Below are positions 33,627 to 43,365 of a stretch of 64,000 nt of DNA, piece after piece (position 1 is the stretch's first letter; each line of letters begins with the position of its first letter). The DNA is from Candidatus Muiribacterium halophilum (GTDB lineage Bacteria > Muiribacteriota > Muiribacteriia > Muiribacteriales > Muiribacteriaceae). The DNA lies in contig JALOAD010000004.1 in the NCBI GenBank assembly GCA_023228995.1, positions 81,044-145,043 on the forward strand, read 5' to 3'. The notes beneath the pieces were generated by a model. It did no database searches and was not told the DNA's origin. It saw nothing but the letters and a program-made list of their open reading frames with translations. Made by a program: the position numbers and the translations under genes.

Positions 33627-34223
33627 TTAATAACTTACTTTGTAAACAATATTTTTGTATTTTTTGCCTTTTAAATTATAATTATTTTGTACATCGATTT
33701 CAATGTTTTCATAAAATAAATTAGGACTTATACTAACTCTATAACCTCTATTTCTCATACCGCCTCTTTTTTCAATAATATAACTTAGACCTTCTGATAA
33801 AGGTTGATTATAAGCCCAACCCCATTGAAATTCTCCATCTTTATAAAAATAAGAGCCTGTAAAAGTAGCTGTATCATCTAAAAAAAAAGTACCTGATACA
33901 TAATAATTAATATCTTCACTTTTGCTTGTTATATTAAAAGCACCTGCAAACATCATAATAGTATCGTATTGACCCAAACACACTTTAGTATCATATATTT
34001 TTTTACCATTAAACTCATAATATCCAACATTTGCAAAAGAAGGTATAATTCCAAAAGAATATCTTTTAACTTTTGTAAATAAACCTTCAACCTCAAAATA
34101 ATCATAACCAGTATTCATAGAATAATCCGGAACTAGTGAATAACCAGTTCCACCTATAAAATCCATACTAAAAACATTAAAAATACATATAAACAAAAAA
34201 ACAACTGTAAAACTAATTTTCAT
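33627..34223 (-). CDS. Unknown exported, beta-rich protein in the lipid A operon
   Basis: 198 residues with a clear signal peptide (about 1-19, hydrophobic stretch ending FNVFSMD). The body is dominated by alternating beta strands (YDYFEVEGLF, YYVSGTFFLDDTATFTGSYF, FQWGWAYNQP) and ends in an aromatic residue (YKVSY), as outer-membrane barrels often do. I recognise no family. It overlaps the lpxD end by 11 bases and is followed by lpxC-fabZ after 9 bases, so it is firmly part of the envelope operon. A small outer-membrane or periplasmic protein is the likely identity. Its function is unknown. Confidence 0.7.
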   Translation of the reverse strand: MKISFTVVFLFICIFNVFSMDFIGGTGYSLVPDYSMNTGYDYFEVEGLFTKVKRYSFGIIPSFANVGYYEFNGKKIYDTKVCLGQYDTIMMFAGAFNITSKSEDINYYVSGTFFLDDTATFTGSYFYKDGEFQWGWAYNQPLSEGLSYIIEKRGGMRNRGYRVSISPNLFYENIEIDVQNNYNLKGKKYKNIVYKVSY

Positions 34224-35241
34224 TTTTTTTCGCCTTATTAAAAAATTTCACCATTTCAGGCAATTTTTTAAGACAAGCTTTAATTCTCATCTCATCTTTA
34301 TGATTTATTGCTGGATAACCAGAAACAAACATATCGGATTTAATATTGTTCATAACTACTGCTCTTGCACCAACTATAACATTATTACCTATTTCAAGAT
34401 GACCTGTCACTCCAACCTGACCAGCTAAACTAACTCCATCACCTATTTTAACACTGCCAGATATACCTACCTGAGCAACAATAAAACAGTATTTGCCGAT
34501 TTTTACATTATGTGCAATATGAACAAGATTATCAATTTTAGTAAAATCTCCTATTGAGGTAGAACCTGAAACGCCTCTATCAATAGTAACATTACACCCT
34601 ATCTCTACATTATTTCCTATTTTAACATTGCCAATATGAGGAATTTTTAAAACACTTCCATCTAAAGGAACAAATCCAAAACCATCTCCACCTATTACAG
34701 TTCCAGGATGAATAATTACATTATTTCCTATAACAGTTTCTGATCTAATAACAACATTTTCATATATTATACAATTATCACCTATTTTAACATTGTTTTC
34801 GATTTTTACCCCTGAAAGTATTTTTGTACTATCCCCAATAATTGAATCGTCACCGATTTTAACAAAATCATCAATAAATATATTTTCTTTGATTAAAGCT
34901 TTACCAGATATATTTGCAAACTCAGATATACCTTTTCTATTGTCTTTTTTTTCAAAAAGAGATAATAATTTTGCATAAGCTAAATAAGCATTATCAACAA
35001 TAAAAAAAACTTTTTTTAAACCTATATATTCGTTTTTAAAAAGTTCTTTATTAATTAATACATAACCGCTTTTTGTAATTTGCAATTCATCAATGTATTT
35101 TTTATTGCCAAGAAATGTTATATCTTGGCAACCTGACTCCTCAAGAGTACTTATACCAGATATATAGGAGTCTTTTTTATAATCTCCTTTTATATCGCAT
35201 TTTACAATATCAGCTATTTGTTCAACATTATACAAAGACAT
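34213..35241 (-). CDS. lpxD: UDP-3-O-(3-hydroxyacyl)glucosamine N-acyltransferase
   Basis: 342 residues. An N-terminal uridine-binding domain (ISGISTLEESGCQDITFLGN) is followed by hexapeptide repeats with VIGGDGFGFVPLDGS and HIAHNVKIGKYCFIVAQVGI, typical of LpxD, and a C-terminal helix. It adds the N-linked acyl chain in lipid A synthesis. Length is normal. It sits between skp and the unknown exported protein in the envelope operon. Confidence 0.95.
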   Translation of the reverse strand: MSLYNVEQIADIVKCDIKGDYKKDSYISGISTLEESGCQDITFLGNKKYIDELQITKSGYVLINKELFKNEYIGLKKVFFIVDNAYLAYAKLLSLFEKKDNRKGISEFANISGKALIKENIFIDDFVKIGDDSIIGDSTKILSGVKIENNVKIGDNCIIYENVVIRSETVIGNNVIIHPGTVIGGDGFGFVPLDGSVLKIPHIGNVKIGNNVEIGCNVTIDRGVSGSTSIGDFTKIDNLVHIAHNVKIGKYCFIVAQVGISGSVKIGDGVSLAGQVGVTGHLEIGNNVIVGARAVVMNNIKSDMFVSGYPAINHKDEMRIKACLKKLPEMVKFFNKAKKNEN

Positions 35242-35257
35242 AATTATTAACCTTTTA

Positions 35258-35761
35258 TTATTTTTTTGAATTAAGTTCTTTTAAAACATCATCTGTAACA
35301 TCTAATCCACCAAAATGAACAGCTGTAATTTCAAGAACATATTTTATATTCATTTTTGCAGATATTTTTTTTATTGCATTGTTAATTTCATTTCTAATTG
35401 ATTCAAAATGTTGTTGCTCAAGCTCTTTAAGTTCATTTTCAAATTCATTAGCTTTCTTTTTAAACCCAATTATATCAACCTGATAATCATTTAAAGTTTT
35501 TTTATACTCAGCATCAGTTAACTTACCAGACTGTTTATCATTTTTTATTTGTTCTTCTCTTTCTTTTAACTTATTACCAAGCTCTGCTATCTCACCTTGT
35601 CTTTTATCAAGTTCCATTTTAAGTAAATCCTGAACATTTTGAGACCTTTCATATTCGTTGATAAGCCTTGTAAAATCAACTGTTGCAATAAAAATTTCTT
35701 TAGCAGCAAAACTACAAACACCTAAAACCATAATAATTATAATTGCAAAAAACTTTTTCAT
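35258..35761 (-). CDS. skp: OmpH/Skp family periplasmic chaperone
   Basis: 167 residues. A signal peptide (KFFAIIIIMVLGVCSFAAKE) precedes a Skp core: TVDFTRLINEYERSQNVQDL, a long charged coiled coil (about 45-125) and a short C-terminal beta/helix. Skp trimers hold unfolded outer-membrane proteins in the periplasm. It lies directly downstream of bamA and upstream of lpxD, the arrangement common in diderms. Confidence 0.9.
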   Translation of the reverse strand: MKKFFAIIIIMVLGVCSFAAKEIFIATVDFTRLINEYERSQNVQDLLKMELDKRQGEIAELGNKLKEREEQIKNDKQSGKLTDAEYKKTLNDYQVDIIGFKKKANEFENELKELEQQHFESIRNEINNAIKKISAKMNIKYVLEITAVHFGGLDVTDDVLKELNSKK

Positions 35762-35774
35762 CTAAAGTTCCTCC

Positions 35775-37403
35775 CTAGAACATATAACCTATCCCTAGAT
35801 ATATTCTTCCTTTTTTGTATATTATATCGTCAACAGGCTTACCATAATCAAGCCTTATTATACCAAGTGGTGAATAAAATGCAAATCCTATACCAGCAGT
35901 TTTCTTTAACTTACCATTGATATTGGCAATATCAGCAAAGACAACATACCATAATTTTTCATTAACTTTTAATCTTTCTTCTATATTTATCAAAATATAA
36001 GAATCTGATGAAAAAACAGAAGATTTATAACCTCTAAGTGAATCTCTACCACCTACCGAAACTTTTTCAAATTCTCTAAGCTTACTTTCTGAAACTGATA
36101 TTCTTTCTGTTTTTATTCTCAATGCATCTATTTTTTTATCTTTTTTTACAAAAAAACTTCTATCAGCTAAATAAGTAAAATATCCCTGATCACCATCAAG
36201 AAATAATTTACCTGTAACTCCAGTTTCCCATTTAAACTTACCATTATGAAGTTGATTTATACCACGCAATTTAATCCATTCTCTATTTTCCAAAATTATT
36301 GTTCCTGGAATTTCCATTTTAATATTTTCTGAAATATATTCATATTCAATATTCTTTTTTACCATTTCATTACCAAGGGTTAGCTTAAATCCATCACGTT
36401 TTTCTTTATAATCATACTGATACAATCCAACTTGATTATATTTTTCCTTATCTAAAGAATAATCAAAAATATTAATATCACCGCTTAATCTCTTAATAAA
36501 ATATGGAATACTATATTTAAAATCAAAATTTCTAACTTCACCAAATTCAGTTAAAAATTTAATTCTTTCAGCCTTACCTCTAAAATTTTTCTTTTCAAAA
36601 GATACAGAACCAACAAATCCATTAAATTCACCATAACTTAAACCAAAATCAATTTCTCCGGTCTTTTTTTCTACAACTTCGATTTTTATTATAACCATAT
36701 TATGATTTTTACCAGAATTAATAAAAAACCTAATATCTTCAAAAGCTTCTATTTTTCTAAGTTCATCTATACCACGAACAACATTATGATAATTATAAAA
36801 ATCACCTTTATATATATTTAATTTTTTATAGATTATTTCATCTGAAGTTTCTTCATTTCCAGAAATTTCAATACTTTCAATCAAAGGTTCTGAAATTAAA
36901 AAAACTATTTCACTCCCATCTTCTAAAACTTCTACATCATTTACCCTTGATAAAACATAGCCCCTTGAAGAATAAAACTTTTCAATACTATATATATCTT
37001 CTTTTAATGAGTTAAAATTAAAAACATTTCCTTCTTTTAATAAAATCACTTTGTTTAATATTCTTGCAGAAAATACATTATTGTTTTTAAAAGATATTTT
37101 TTTTATAACATTGTTTTCAATAACTTTAAAAATAATTTTTAATCCACCAGAAAGTTTTTCAGTATCTGCACCAACATCTGCAAAAAAACCTGTTTTATAT
37201 ATTCTATTTATATCTTTTTGTAGAGTTTCTGCATTAAAAACATTTCCAGTCTGACTTTTTATAAGAAGAAATAATTCAGATGAATTTATAGAAATATTTC
37301 CTGATATTTCTATTTTAGTAATAATATCAGAAAAAGAAAAGCTAACTGTATTAAATAAAAATATATATAAAACTATAAAATATTTCAGAAATTTATTTTC
37401 CAT
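35775..37403 (-). CDS. bamA: Outer-membrane assembly factor BamA (Omp85), short form with three POTRA domains
   Basis: 542 residues. After a signal peptide there are three POTRA repeats (about 25-97, 98-172, 173-252), each with a GN or NN turn and a final beta strand (ITKIEISGNISINSSELF; ISFKNNNVFSARILNKVI; IESIEISGNEETSDEIIY). The C-terminal half is the barrel, with GGRDSLRGYKSSVFSSDSY as the conserved loop and a terminal phenylalanine (GIGYMF). BamA inserts barrels into the outer membrane. Five POTRA domains are usual in Proteobacteria, so this is a reduced version. It overlaps the tamB-like gene by 19 bases. Confidence 0.93.
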   Translation of the reverse strand: MENKFLKYFIVLYIFLFNTVSFSFSDIITKIEISGNISINSSELFLLIKSQTGNVFNAETLQKDINRIYKTGFFADVGADTEKLSGGLKIIFKVIENNVIKKISFKNNNVFSARILNKVILLKEGNVFNFNSLKEDIYSIEKFYSSRGYVLSRVNDVEVLEDGSEIVFLISEPLIESIEISGNEETSDEIIYKKLNIYKGDFYNYHNVVRGIDELRKIEAFEDIRFFINSGKNHNMVIIKIEVVEKKTGEIDFGLSYGEFNGFVGSVSFEKKNFRGKAERIKFLTEFGEVRNFDFKYSIPYFIKRLSGDINIFDYSLDKEKYNQVGLYQYDYKEKRDGFKLTLGNEMVKKNIEYEYISENIKMEIPGTIILENREWIKLRGINQLHNGKFKWETGVTGKLFLDGDQGYFTYLADRSFFVKKDKKIDALRIKTERISVSESKLREFEKVSVGGRDSLRGYKSSVFSSDSYILINIEERLKVNEKLWYVVFADIANINGKLKKTAGIGFAFYSPLGIIRLDYGKPVDDIIYKKGRIYLGIGYMF

Positions 37404-40400
37404 TTTAACCTTAACGAACTTTCATCCTGAGAATTCGTACTTTCAATTTTCATTCTCTCATTAAATCTGTATTCTATTCCATAGGTTTCATCTTCGTTTT
37501 TTAAAGCTTTTTCATAATTAAGAAAAATATTTTCATTAAATCTTTTTTTCAAAAAAATATTATATTCATCATTATCTTTTTTCAAATCTACACTATCAAA
37601 ATTAAACTTTTTTGTAAAACTTTTAATAAATGTTTTTTGAATACCGAGCAATTCTAAGAATTTTTCTTTAGGATCTTTACTATCAAGAAAACCAAATATA
37701 CTGTTTTCTTTTAAAACATTATATATTTCATCTTGAGTTTTTTCAGGTTCAGAATAAAGAACAAAACTAACATCCTCACCTTTACCCTTTACAGAAGAAT
37801 AAACAGTAAGGTTGGAAAAATCTTTTTTTAAAGTTAAATCATACCAAATATTTTTTTTAATACCTTCGAAATCATATACTTTATCATTGTCAATAGTAGC
37901 ATTAACTTTATATTCTGTTTCAAGTTTTTTTCTATTTTCGTAAATATTAAGTATTTTTCTCTCAATATTAGAAAAAATATCTGTAGTTGAAACATTTCCT
38001 CGCATTATAGAAAATTTATTACCTAATATATCAATATAACCACCATCAATTCTTAAATCTATTTTATCAATATCTTTTGTATTCATATTAATATTTCCAG
38101 ACATAATAAATTTATGCGATTTATAATGTATTTCAGCTTTTTTTATATTTAATTTTACATTTTCAAATTCAAATGGAAGTTTTTTATCTGATAAATAAAG
38201 TATTTTTAAAATAGTATTTTCAAAATCCAATTCTCCACCAATTTTATATTTACCTTTATTTGCATCAATATTTAAATTACCAAATACAACAGATTCAAAA
38301 TTAAATTTTTCTGTATTAAACTTCATTAAATGAGGTTTTTTGGAATTTACCTTTATAGAAAAATCTTTCATTGAATTATAATCAAACCATCCTGAAGCAT
38401 AAAAAACAGCATTAGAATTAATAAATTCCAAATCTTTAAAACTAAGATCTTTTGAGTTAAATTCCACTTTTCCACTTATATTCCAATCAGGTATATCCTT
38501 ATAATGCGCTTTATCTAAAATAATATAACCTGAAATATTATTATCAACTCCAGTAAATCTTGCAACTTTATTTTTTATTTTAAAACCCATATATTCATAG
38601 GAAGTATTTCCTAATATCCTACCTGAATAACTTAATACTTTTTGAAAATATTCAGCCTGAATTTCAACAGTATCATCAAGTATTTTAAAAATAACATTTT
38701 CAGAAAATAATTTTTCATCCATAAATATAAATTTTCCATCTATCATATTTAAATTATAATCATTGAAATTTAAATTAAGATCTTCTGGTTCAAAAACATA
38801 TTTATCATTAATATTTGTAAAATTAATCTTAGATGATTTAATATTTATATTGTTTTTTGAATATGGAATATTTATATCAATATCTTTAAAACTACCAATT
38901 ATTTTATCTTTATCAAACTTCAATGTAACAATAGTATTTTCAAAATCCATTATAAACTTGTCTTTTTCATATATACCTTTGAAAACAACATTTTCACGCT
39001 TAAAATCAATTATTTCAATTTTTCCACATTTTCCTGAAAATTCAAACTTATTATTTAAAAAATTTAAATTAAGAAAAACATCAGAAATATTGAAATTTTT
39101 CTTAGAAAAACCTTTAATATATAGTTTATATTTTGATTCTATAGTATTATTCCTTAAATCTATATTGATAAAATCATTTGAATCTTTTTTTCTTAATGAT
39201 AAAAATTTAAAATCATCATTAAAAACACCTGATATTTTCTCATCAAGCATATTGTTCTCAAGAATTATATCAATTTTTTTTGTATTTATAGAATACATTA
39301 ATTCAAAAATTTCTGGAATAATAAGTTTAAACATTTCTTCTGTTTTAACAATTCTAACATTATGAATATTTTCATATAATCTAAAAAAACATTTATCAAA
39401 ATTTAAATTATTTTTTTCATCTAGAAAAAAATCTCCCCAAAAACTTGTGTTAAACGGTAATTGAATTCTAAAATTCCCCTTATTTTTATTGTTTTCTAAA
39501 AAAAGAATTCCTTTTATATCACCATAACTTAAATTAAGTTTATATATATTTTCTTTTTTTAAATTTAATTCAACTTTTCCGAATTTGAAATTTGCATCAA
39601 TTAAAATATTATTATCTTCACCATATATTCGTAAAAAATTCTTATTATTAGTTTTCTGTTCTATAGTAAAATCAGTATAAGTTTTTCTAATTCTTTCTCC
39701 CTTCAAAATAAAATCAAAACCTGCTATTTCAAAGTTAACATCATTAAAAATCCTTTTATCACCATCTATTTTTACCTCACCCTTTATATTTGTTATTTCA
39801 TAAGGAATATCCTGAATCTTCACACTAATATCATTAAAGTTTAATTGGCCTTTTACAACAATATTATTTTTTTCTTTTATTATATTTATATCAATATCAA
39901 ATACTCCTTTAATAAAATCTATATTACTAAAATCTTTGAGAAATTCAGAATATTTCTTTATATCTGCATTTTTAACCTCAAGCTCTATATCAAAATAATC
40001 ATTATCAATAATCCCATTTAAATAAAAATTACTATTTTTCAATTCAAATTCTATATCTGAAGAAATTTCAACTTTACCAAAAACTTCTTTTTCACTTATA
40101 TCAAGAAGTTTTCCATTATATTTAATGTTTTTTAATAAAAAGTCAGTTTTAAAAAATTTAATTTTGCCAGCTAAACTTAAATTTTCTTGTGATTTCATAC
40201 TATTAAAATCAATATTTATATCTCCATAATAACAGTTAATTGAAAATATAGGTTTAATAAACAATAAAGAAAAAAATTCAGGTCTTATTGTAATATTATC
40301 AAAATAAGCTAAAACACCATTATCCGAAATATTAACTTTTTTTAGAACAATTCTAATATATGAAATATCAAGCTCATTGTAATCAATTTTAAAATTATCT

Positions 40401-40531
40401 TTGTTTAAAGCTTCAATTTTCTTTAAAACAATTGATCTATAATAACCTTTAATAGAATCATTCTGAATTATAACAAGTATTAAAATTATTATTGTAAGAA
40501 TAATTACAAGTCTTAAAAATACTTTTTGCAT
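37385..40531 (-). CDS. TamB / AsmA-like inter-membrane protein (DUF490 C-terminus)
   Basis: 1048 residues. One N-terminal membrane anchor (VFLRLVIILTIIILILVII) leads into very long repetitive beta structure, as in TamB. The C-terminal region has FVLYSEPEKTQDEIYNVL and ends with FNERMKIESTNSQDESSLRL, matching the TamB C-terminal domain. TamB-like proteins form hydrophobic grooves that span the periplasm and carry phospholipid or help barrel insertion. Adjacency to bamA, as here, is common. First gene of the envelope operon, with a promoter at 40553-40581. Length is somewhat below the 1250 residues of E. coli TamB. Confidence 0.85.
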   Translation of the reverse strand: MQKVFLRLVIILTIIILILVIIQNDSIKGYYRSIVLKKIEALNKDNFKIDYNELDISYIRIVLKKVNISDNGVLAYFDNITIRPEFFSLLFIKPIFSINCYYGDINIDFNSMKSQENLSLAGKIKFFKTDFLLKNIKYNGKLLDISEKEVFGKVEISSDIEFELKNSNFYLNGIIDNDYFDIELEVKNADIKKYSEFLKDFSNIDFIKGVFDIDINIIKEKNNIVVKGQLNFNDISVKIQDIPYEITNIKGEVKIDGDKRIFNDVNFEIAGFDFILKGERIRKTYTDFTIEQKTNNKNFLRIYGEDNNILIDANFKFGKVELNLKKENIYKLNLSYGDIKGILFLENNKNKGNFRIQLPFNTSFWGDFFLDEKNNLNFDKCFFRLYENIHNVRIVKTEEMFKLIIPEIFELMYSINTKKIDIILENNMLDEKISGVFNDDFKFLSLRKKDSNDFINIDLRNNTIESKYKLYIKGFSKKNFNISDVFLNLNFLNNKFEFSGKCGKIEIIDFKRENVVFKGIYEKDKFIMDFENTIVTLKFDKDKIIGSFKDIDINIPYSKNNINIKSSKINFTNINDKYVFEPEDLNLNFNDYNLNMIDGKFIFMDEKLFSENVIFKILDDTVEIQAEYFQKVLSYSGRILGNTSYEYMGFKIKNKVARFTGVDNNISGYIILDKAHYKDIPDWNISGKVEFNSKDLSFKDLEFINSNAVFYASGWFDYNSMKDFSIKVNSKKPHLMKFNTEKFNFESVVFGNLNIDANKGKYKIGGELDFENTILKILYLSDKKLPFEFENVKLNIKKAEIHYKSHKFIMSGNINMNTKDIDKIDLRIDGGYIDILGNKFSIMRGNVSTTDIFSNIERKILNIYENRKKLETEYKVNATIDNDKVYDFEGIKKNIWYDLTLKKDFSNLTVYSSVKGKGEDVSFVLYSEPEKTQDEIYNVLKENSIFGFLDSKDPKEKFLELLGIQKTFIKSFTKKFNFDSVDLKKDNDEYNIFLKKRFNENIFLNYEKALKNEDETYGIEYRFNERMKIESTNSQDESSLRLKWKINF

Positions 40532-40552
40532 TGATTTTCACCCTCTCTTAAA

Positions 40553-40581
40553 ATAATACATTTGAAAAAAAACTTGGTCAA
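40553..40581 (-). promoter_or_regulatory. Sigma-70-type promoter for the envelope operon
   Basis: Minus strand TTGACC (40581-40576), exactly 17 bases, TATTAT (40558-40553), each matching five of six consensus bases. It lies about 22 bases before the tamB start and directs tamB-bamA-skp-lpxD-x-lpxC/fabZ-lpxA-comF. Confidence 0.7.
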
Positions 40582-40600
40582 GGGAATTATGATTTTTAAA

Positions 40601-41836
40601 TTAAATATTAGTTTTTATTGAAAATTCAAATTCTTTTTTATCAAGAATGTCTATATATTCTATTCCTAATCCATTTTTATTATTTATATCAAAATTAAAT
40701 TCAATATTAAAATTATCTTTGTTTATATCTTTATTTAATATTTTAATTTTTGACCTATAAAATTCTCTTCCAAAACCCAATCCTGGTCTTGAATCAAAAA
40801 TTCCTCCGTAAATGACATTATAACCATTTCGTTTTCCAAGAACAAGATTAAAATCATTATCAAAACCAATATGATCAACACCAATTTCAAAAAAACCTTT
40901 TTCGTTTTTATAAAATAAAATATTAAGATCAGAAAAAAATCTATCTTTTTCATGTGAATAAACAAAATCATATACAGTATTTATTTCCATACCGTTAAAA
41001 CCTTCTATCATACTTACAAAACTATTTTGATCATCTTCCATAAGTTTTCTAACTTTTTCTGATGCAAATTTAATATTATCCGATATATCCTGAACATTAT
41101 CTATACTTTTTGATATAGAGCCTTTTTTATCAGAAATATTTTCAAACACCGAAGAAACATTTTTAAGTGCATTTTGCGCTTCTTTCAAAGATTTTACAAT
41201 TTCAGGACTAATTTTCTCAAAATCCTTATTAAAAGTTTTAATTGTATTTTCAAGTTCTATTCCAATACTATCTATCCTTTTATTTAAATTTCCTGCAATA
41301 ATATCAGTTTTAGATGAAGCACTCTCAAAATTTTTAAATATACTATCAATATTTTTTTTGTTATTATCCATTACCGAATTCATATTTTGAACAAGATATT
41401 TCATTTCTTCAGAAAGTTTACTTACAGAAATAAGAAGTCTATCAATAGAATACGATTCTTTACCAAATATAGTTTCACCTTTTTTTAATATTTTTCCAGA
41501 TTTATCAGGTCTTGAAATTATATCAACATATTTTTCTCCGATAAGACCACCTGTTTTTATTGAAACAGCAATATCTTCTGTTAAAGGAACTTTCTTTTTA
41601 AAAGAAAGTTTAACTCTTATTTTTCTATCATAAAATTCTATACCCTTAACACTACCACAATTTACACCGTTAAAATAAATAAGAGAACCATCAGCCAAAG
41701 CATCTACATTATCAAAAAGCACATATATATAATTTACTTCTCTAATTGCAGCAAGATCATCTACAAAAAAAATCATAACACCAAGCAATATAAGCCCGGT
41801 AAAAATAAAAATTCCATTAATAACTAGTTTATTCAT
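40601..41836 (-). CDS. mlaD: MlaD / MCE family lipid-binding protein
   Basis: 411 residues. One N-terminal membrane segment (INGIFIFTGLILLGVMIFFV) precedes a single MCE domain (YVLFDNVDALADGSLIYFNG, then a TGGLIGEKYVDI loop). The long coiled C-terminal region ends in beta strands. The MCE subunit carries phospholipid between membranes and works with the MlaE permease and MlaF ATPase encoded just upstream. The ATG at 41836 overlaps the mlaF stop by 8 bases (ATGAATAA). The residues after about 255 form a beta-rich tail not found in short MlaD proteins. Confidence 0.9.
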   Translation of the reverse strand: MNKLVINGIFIFTGLILLGVMIFFVDDLAAIREVNYIYVLFDNVDALADGSLIYFNGVNCGSVKGIEFYDRKIRVKLSFKKKVPLTEDIAVSIKTGGLIGEKYVDIISRPDKSGKILKKGETIFGKESYSIDRLLISVSKLSEEMKYLVQNMNSVMDNNKKNIDSIFKNFESASSKTDIIAGNLNKRIDSIGIELENTIKTFNKDFEKISPEIVKSLKEAQNALKNVSSVFENISDKKGSISKSIDNVQDISDNIKFASEKVRKLMEDDQNSFVSMIEGFNGMEINTVYDFVYSHEKDRFFSDLNILFYKNEKGFFEIGVDHIGFDNDFNLVLGKRNGYNVIYGGIFDSRPGLGFGREFYRSKIKILNKDINKDNFNIEFNFDINNKNGLGIEYIDILDKKEFEFSIKTNI

Positions 41837-42566
41837 CAATTGTTCCTGTTAGTATTAATTTTGTTTGTATATTATCTGATTTCATAATTTCTTGTCTATT
41901 TCCATGTTCAAGAATTACACCATCCGAATGTATAGCAATTCTATCGGCGATTCTCATAGCAGAATTAACATCATGAGTTATCACAATAGAGGTGTTTTTC
42001 CTTTTTTTTTGCATATCTTTTATCATATTATCAATATTTCTTACCATTACTGCATCAAGCCCTGTAGTTGGTTCATCATATATAAGCACTTCAGGATTCA
42101 ATACTAAAGCTCTTGCAAGAGCAACTCTTTTTTTCATACCACCTGAAAGTTCTTCTGGAAAAATATAAGCACTTTCTTTTAATTCAAGTTCTTCAAGAAC
42201 ACTAAAAACAATAGAATATATATCTTTTTCCTTTTTTTTCAAATAATATCTTAAACCAAAACTTATATTATCATATACATTCATATAATCAAAAAGTGCT
42301 GAATTCTGAAATACCATACCAAAATTCTGTCTATATTTTCTTAAAAAAGATGGAGAATTATAATCTATTTCTTTTTCTTTAAATTTAACAATACCAGAAT
42401 CAGGCTTCATAAGACCAGCAATAATTCGCATCAAAACAGATTTACCACAACCTGATCTTCCCATTATACATAAACATTCTCCGGGAAAAACCTCTAAAGA
42501 CAAATTATTAAGAACTTTTTTTGTATCAAAACTTTTTGTTAAAGCTTCTATTTTAATTATATTCAT
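41829..42566 (-). CDS. mlaF: Mla-type ABC transporter ATPase
   Basis: 245 residues with all ATPase motifs: Walker A GRSGCGKS, the signature LSGGMKKRVALARAL, Walker B VLIYDEPTTGLD and the switch His in ITHDVNSAMRIADRIA. The GRSGCGKSVLMRIIAGL form is typical of MlaF/Ttg2A, the cytoplasmic engine of outer-membrane lipid transport. It lies between mlaE and mlaD, and its stop overlaps the mlaD start. Confidence 0.94.
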   Translation of the reverse strand: MNIIKIEALTKSFDTKKVLNNLSLEVFPGECLCIMGRSGCGKSVLMRIIAGLMKPDSGIVKFKEKEIDYNSPSFLRKYRQNFGMVFQNSALFDYMNVYDNISFGLRYYLKKKEKDIYSIVFSVLEELELKESAYIFPEELSGGMKKRVALARALVLNPEVLIYDEPTTGLDAVMVRNIDNMIKDMQKKRKNTSIVITHDVNSAMRIADRIAIHSDGVILEHGNRQEIMKSDNIQTKLILTGTIDE

Positions 42567-42579
42567 AAAAAAACCTCAT

Positions 42580-43365
42580 TTACATCTCATACACAAGAAA
42601 ATAAAAATATTTTAAAAACACTGTTAAAAAATAATCAAGTACAAGTATTGATATAATCGATATAACAACTGAAAAAGTTGCACTTTCTCCAACACCTTTT
42701 GCACCTTTTGTAGTCCTAAACCCATTAAAACAACATACAAGAGATATTACAAAACCAAATATAATAGCTTTAAATAATCCAGAACCAATATCATAATTTT
42801 CAACCCATACAATTATAGAATTTTTATAAGATACAAGACTTATACCAACCTGAGAAACTGCAACAAAAGCTCCACCTGCAAGACCAACAAAATCAGAATA
42901 TATAACAAGAATAGGTAACATAATTATACTTGCTAATATTTTAGGCAAAGATATGTAAGCATAAGGATCTACAGAAAGCATTTTCAAAGCATCAATTTGT
43001 TCAGTTATTTTCATAGTGCCAATTTCAGCAGCCATCGCAGAACCAGCTCTTCCGGCAACGATTATCGAAACAAGTACTGGAGATAATTCTCTAAGTATTG
43101 CTAAAGCAACAACTCCACCGATATAGGATTGCGCACCCATTTTCATAAAATTAAAGCCAACCTGTATTACAAAAACCATTCCTGTAAATATACCGGCTAA
43201 AGTTACTACACCAAAAGACTTTACTCCAATTGAATAAATTTCTAAAAAAAGAACTTTATAATAAAATCTTTCATTAAATAAAGCTCTAATATTATTCAAT
43301 AAAAAGATGTATATACCACCTAAATATTCAAACATAGATACAATACTCTTAAAAAATATACTCAT
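42580..43365 (-). CDS. mlaE: MlaE family lipid ABC transporter permease
   Basis: 261 residues with five or six membrane segments and the family block PVLVSIIVAGRAGSAMAAEI followed by GTMKITEQIDALKMLSVDPY. This permease forms the membrane core of the Mla lipid transporter in the inner membrane. The ATG at 43365 is chosen. A TTG two codons upstream is possible. It overlaps the S55 gene end by 17 bases, so the S55 protein and the transporter are co-translated. Confidence 0.94.
   Translation of the reverse strand: MSIFFKSIVSMFEYLGGIYIFLLNNIRALFNERFYYKVLFLEIYSIGVKSFGVVTLAGIFTGMVFVIQVGFNFMKMGAQSYIGGVVALAILRELSPVLVSIIVAGRAGSAMAAEIGTMKITEQIDALKMLSVDPYAYISLPKILASIIMLPILVIYSDFVGLAGGAFVAVSQVGISLVSYKNSIIVWVENYDIGSGLFKAIIFGFVISLVCCFNGFRTTKGAKGVGESATFSVVISIISILVLDYFLTVFLKYFYFLVYEM

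Noticed and set aside
38763-39365. A 200-residue open frame on the plus strand inside the tamB-like gene
   Set aside because: It is fully antisense to a well-supported gene and has low-complexity composition and no Shine-Dalgarno. It arises from AT-rich codon bias.
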